A stretch of 64,000 nt of DNA from an uncultured Lachnospiraceae bacterium. GTDB lineage: Bacteria > Bacillota > Clostridia > Lachnospirales > Lachnospiraceae. The translations under genes and the position numbers were made by a program. The stretch's first letter is position 1; every line of letters starts with the position of its first letter. The stretch is from positions 29,015 to 93,014 of the forward strand of contig CAJULP010000094.1 of the NCBI GenBank assembly GCA_910587295.1, in the 5' to 3' direction. Positions 63,955 through 64,000 of this stretch are shown here, piece by piece. Below the pieces are notes generated by a model. That model was given only the letters and a program-made list of their open reading frames with translations, did not search any database and was not told the origin of the DNA.

Positions 63955-64000
63955 ATGAGCGTACTACAGGATATTTTTAGAGACCATTATGAAGAAATGA
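63955..64000 (+). CDS. IS91-family transposase, first 15 codons
   Basis: The frame MSVLQDIFRDHYEEM matches the N-terminus I know from IS91-type transposases (Y2 rolling-circle). Cut by the window edge. No ribosome-binding site is seen. Confidence 0.5.
   Translation, partial: MSVLQDIFRDHYEEM

Noticed and set aside
1..64000. CRISPR arrays
   Set aside because: No regularly spaced direct repeats were found on reading the whole window; the repeats seen are att sites, palindromes and pentapeptide-coding repeats.

Overview
The window looks like the chromosome of a spore-forming, Gram-positive anaerobe of the Clostridia, most likely a Lachnospiraceae-type gut bacterium (an inference from gene content and order). 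Support comes from the spore genes (sigma-K, gpr, spoIIP, a ytaF-like gene), the order rpsT / gpr-spoIIP-lepA-hemW, the block dgt-dnaG-rpoD-trmK, ferredoxin-type indolepyruvate oxidoreductase and queH. Most genes lie on the minus strand.

Layout. 1-4.7 kb: accessory block with an AAA-ATPase/PD-(D/E)XK gene (cut by the window edge), a SIR2-NTPase-helical-repeat gene resembling anti-phage STAND proteins, and a decayed second copy of the first gene. 4.9-11.6 kb: sigK; hemW-lepA-spoIIP-gpr; divergent rpsT. 11.6-19.3 kb: a membrane-anchored trypsin-like protease, RNase P RNA, a TGS/uridine-kinase-like protein, trmK, rpoD, dnaG and dgt. 19.3-29.4 kb: an alpha/beta hydrolase divergent from an acyltransferase-like gene and a zinc-ribbon membrane protein, two small unknowns, a MacB-like ABC transporter with a very long coiled-coil loop, a possible small RNA, glycerate kinase and an EamA protein. 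29.5-34.8 kb: a heterodimeric ABC exporter with a LytTR response regulator and a GHKL kinase.

34.86-43.2 kb: an AT-rich island that begins at a tRNA-Leu. A 3.07-kb element is bounded by perfect 21-bp repeats of the tRNA 3' end (attL/attR). It holds a truncated integrase, an unknown 322-aa gene, a secreted NlpC/P60-like protein and an XRE repressor. Beyond attR lie broken genes (a GNAT acetyltransferase with a one-base slip, a membrane protein, a remnant) and an intact membrane-anchored NACHT-type NTPase with pentapeptide repeats.

43.2-63.7 kb: housekeeping again: bioY under a recognisable BirA-type operator, DUF1284, an ABC-class ATPase, argS, queH, purA, iorAB, a thioesterase, ilvE, folA-thyA, a beta-CASP hydrolase, a ytaF-like gene, a calcium-type P-ATPase, a Cys-repeat surface protein, tRNA-Gly, an alkyltransferase-like protein and a GH3 protein. 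The last 250 bp hold stacked hairpins, a 21-codon ORF inside a terminator, and what appears to be the first 15 codons of an IS91-family transposase.

The best candidates for undescribed biology are the two STAND-like NTPases (SIR2-type at 1.9-4.3 kb, membrane-NACHT-pentapeptide at 41-42.9 kb), the tRNA-Leu mini-element with its unknown gene, the small-RNA/attenuator candidate at 27.4-27.6 kb, and the hairpin/leader-peptide array at the right edge.
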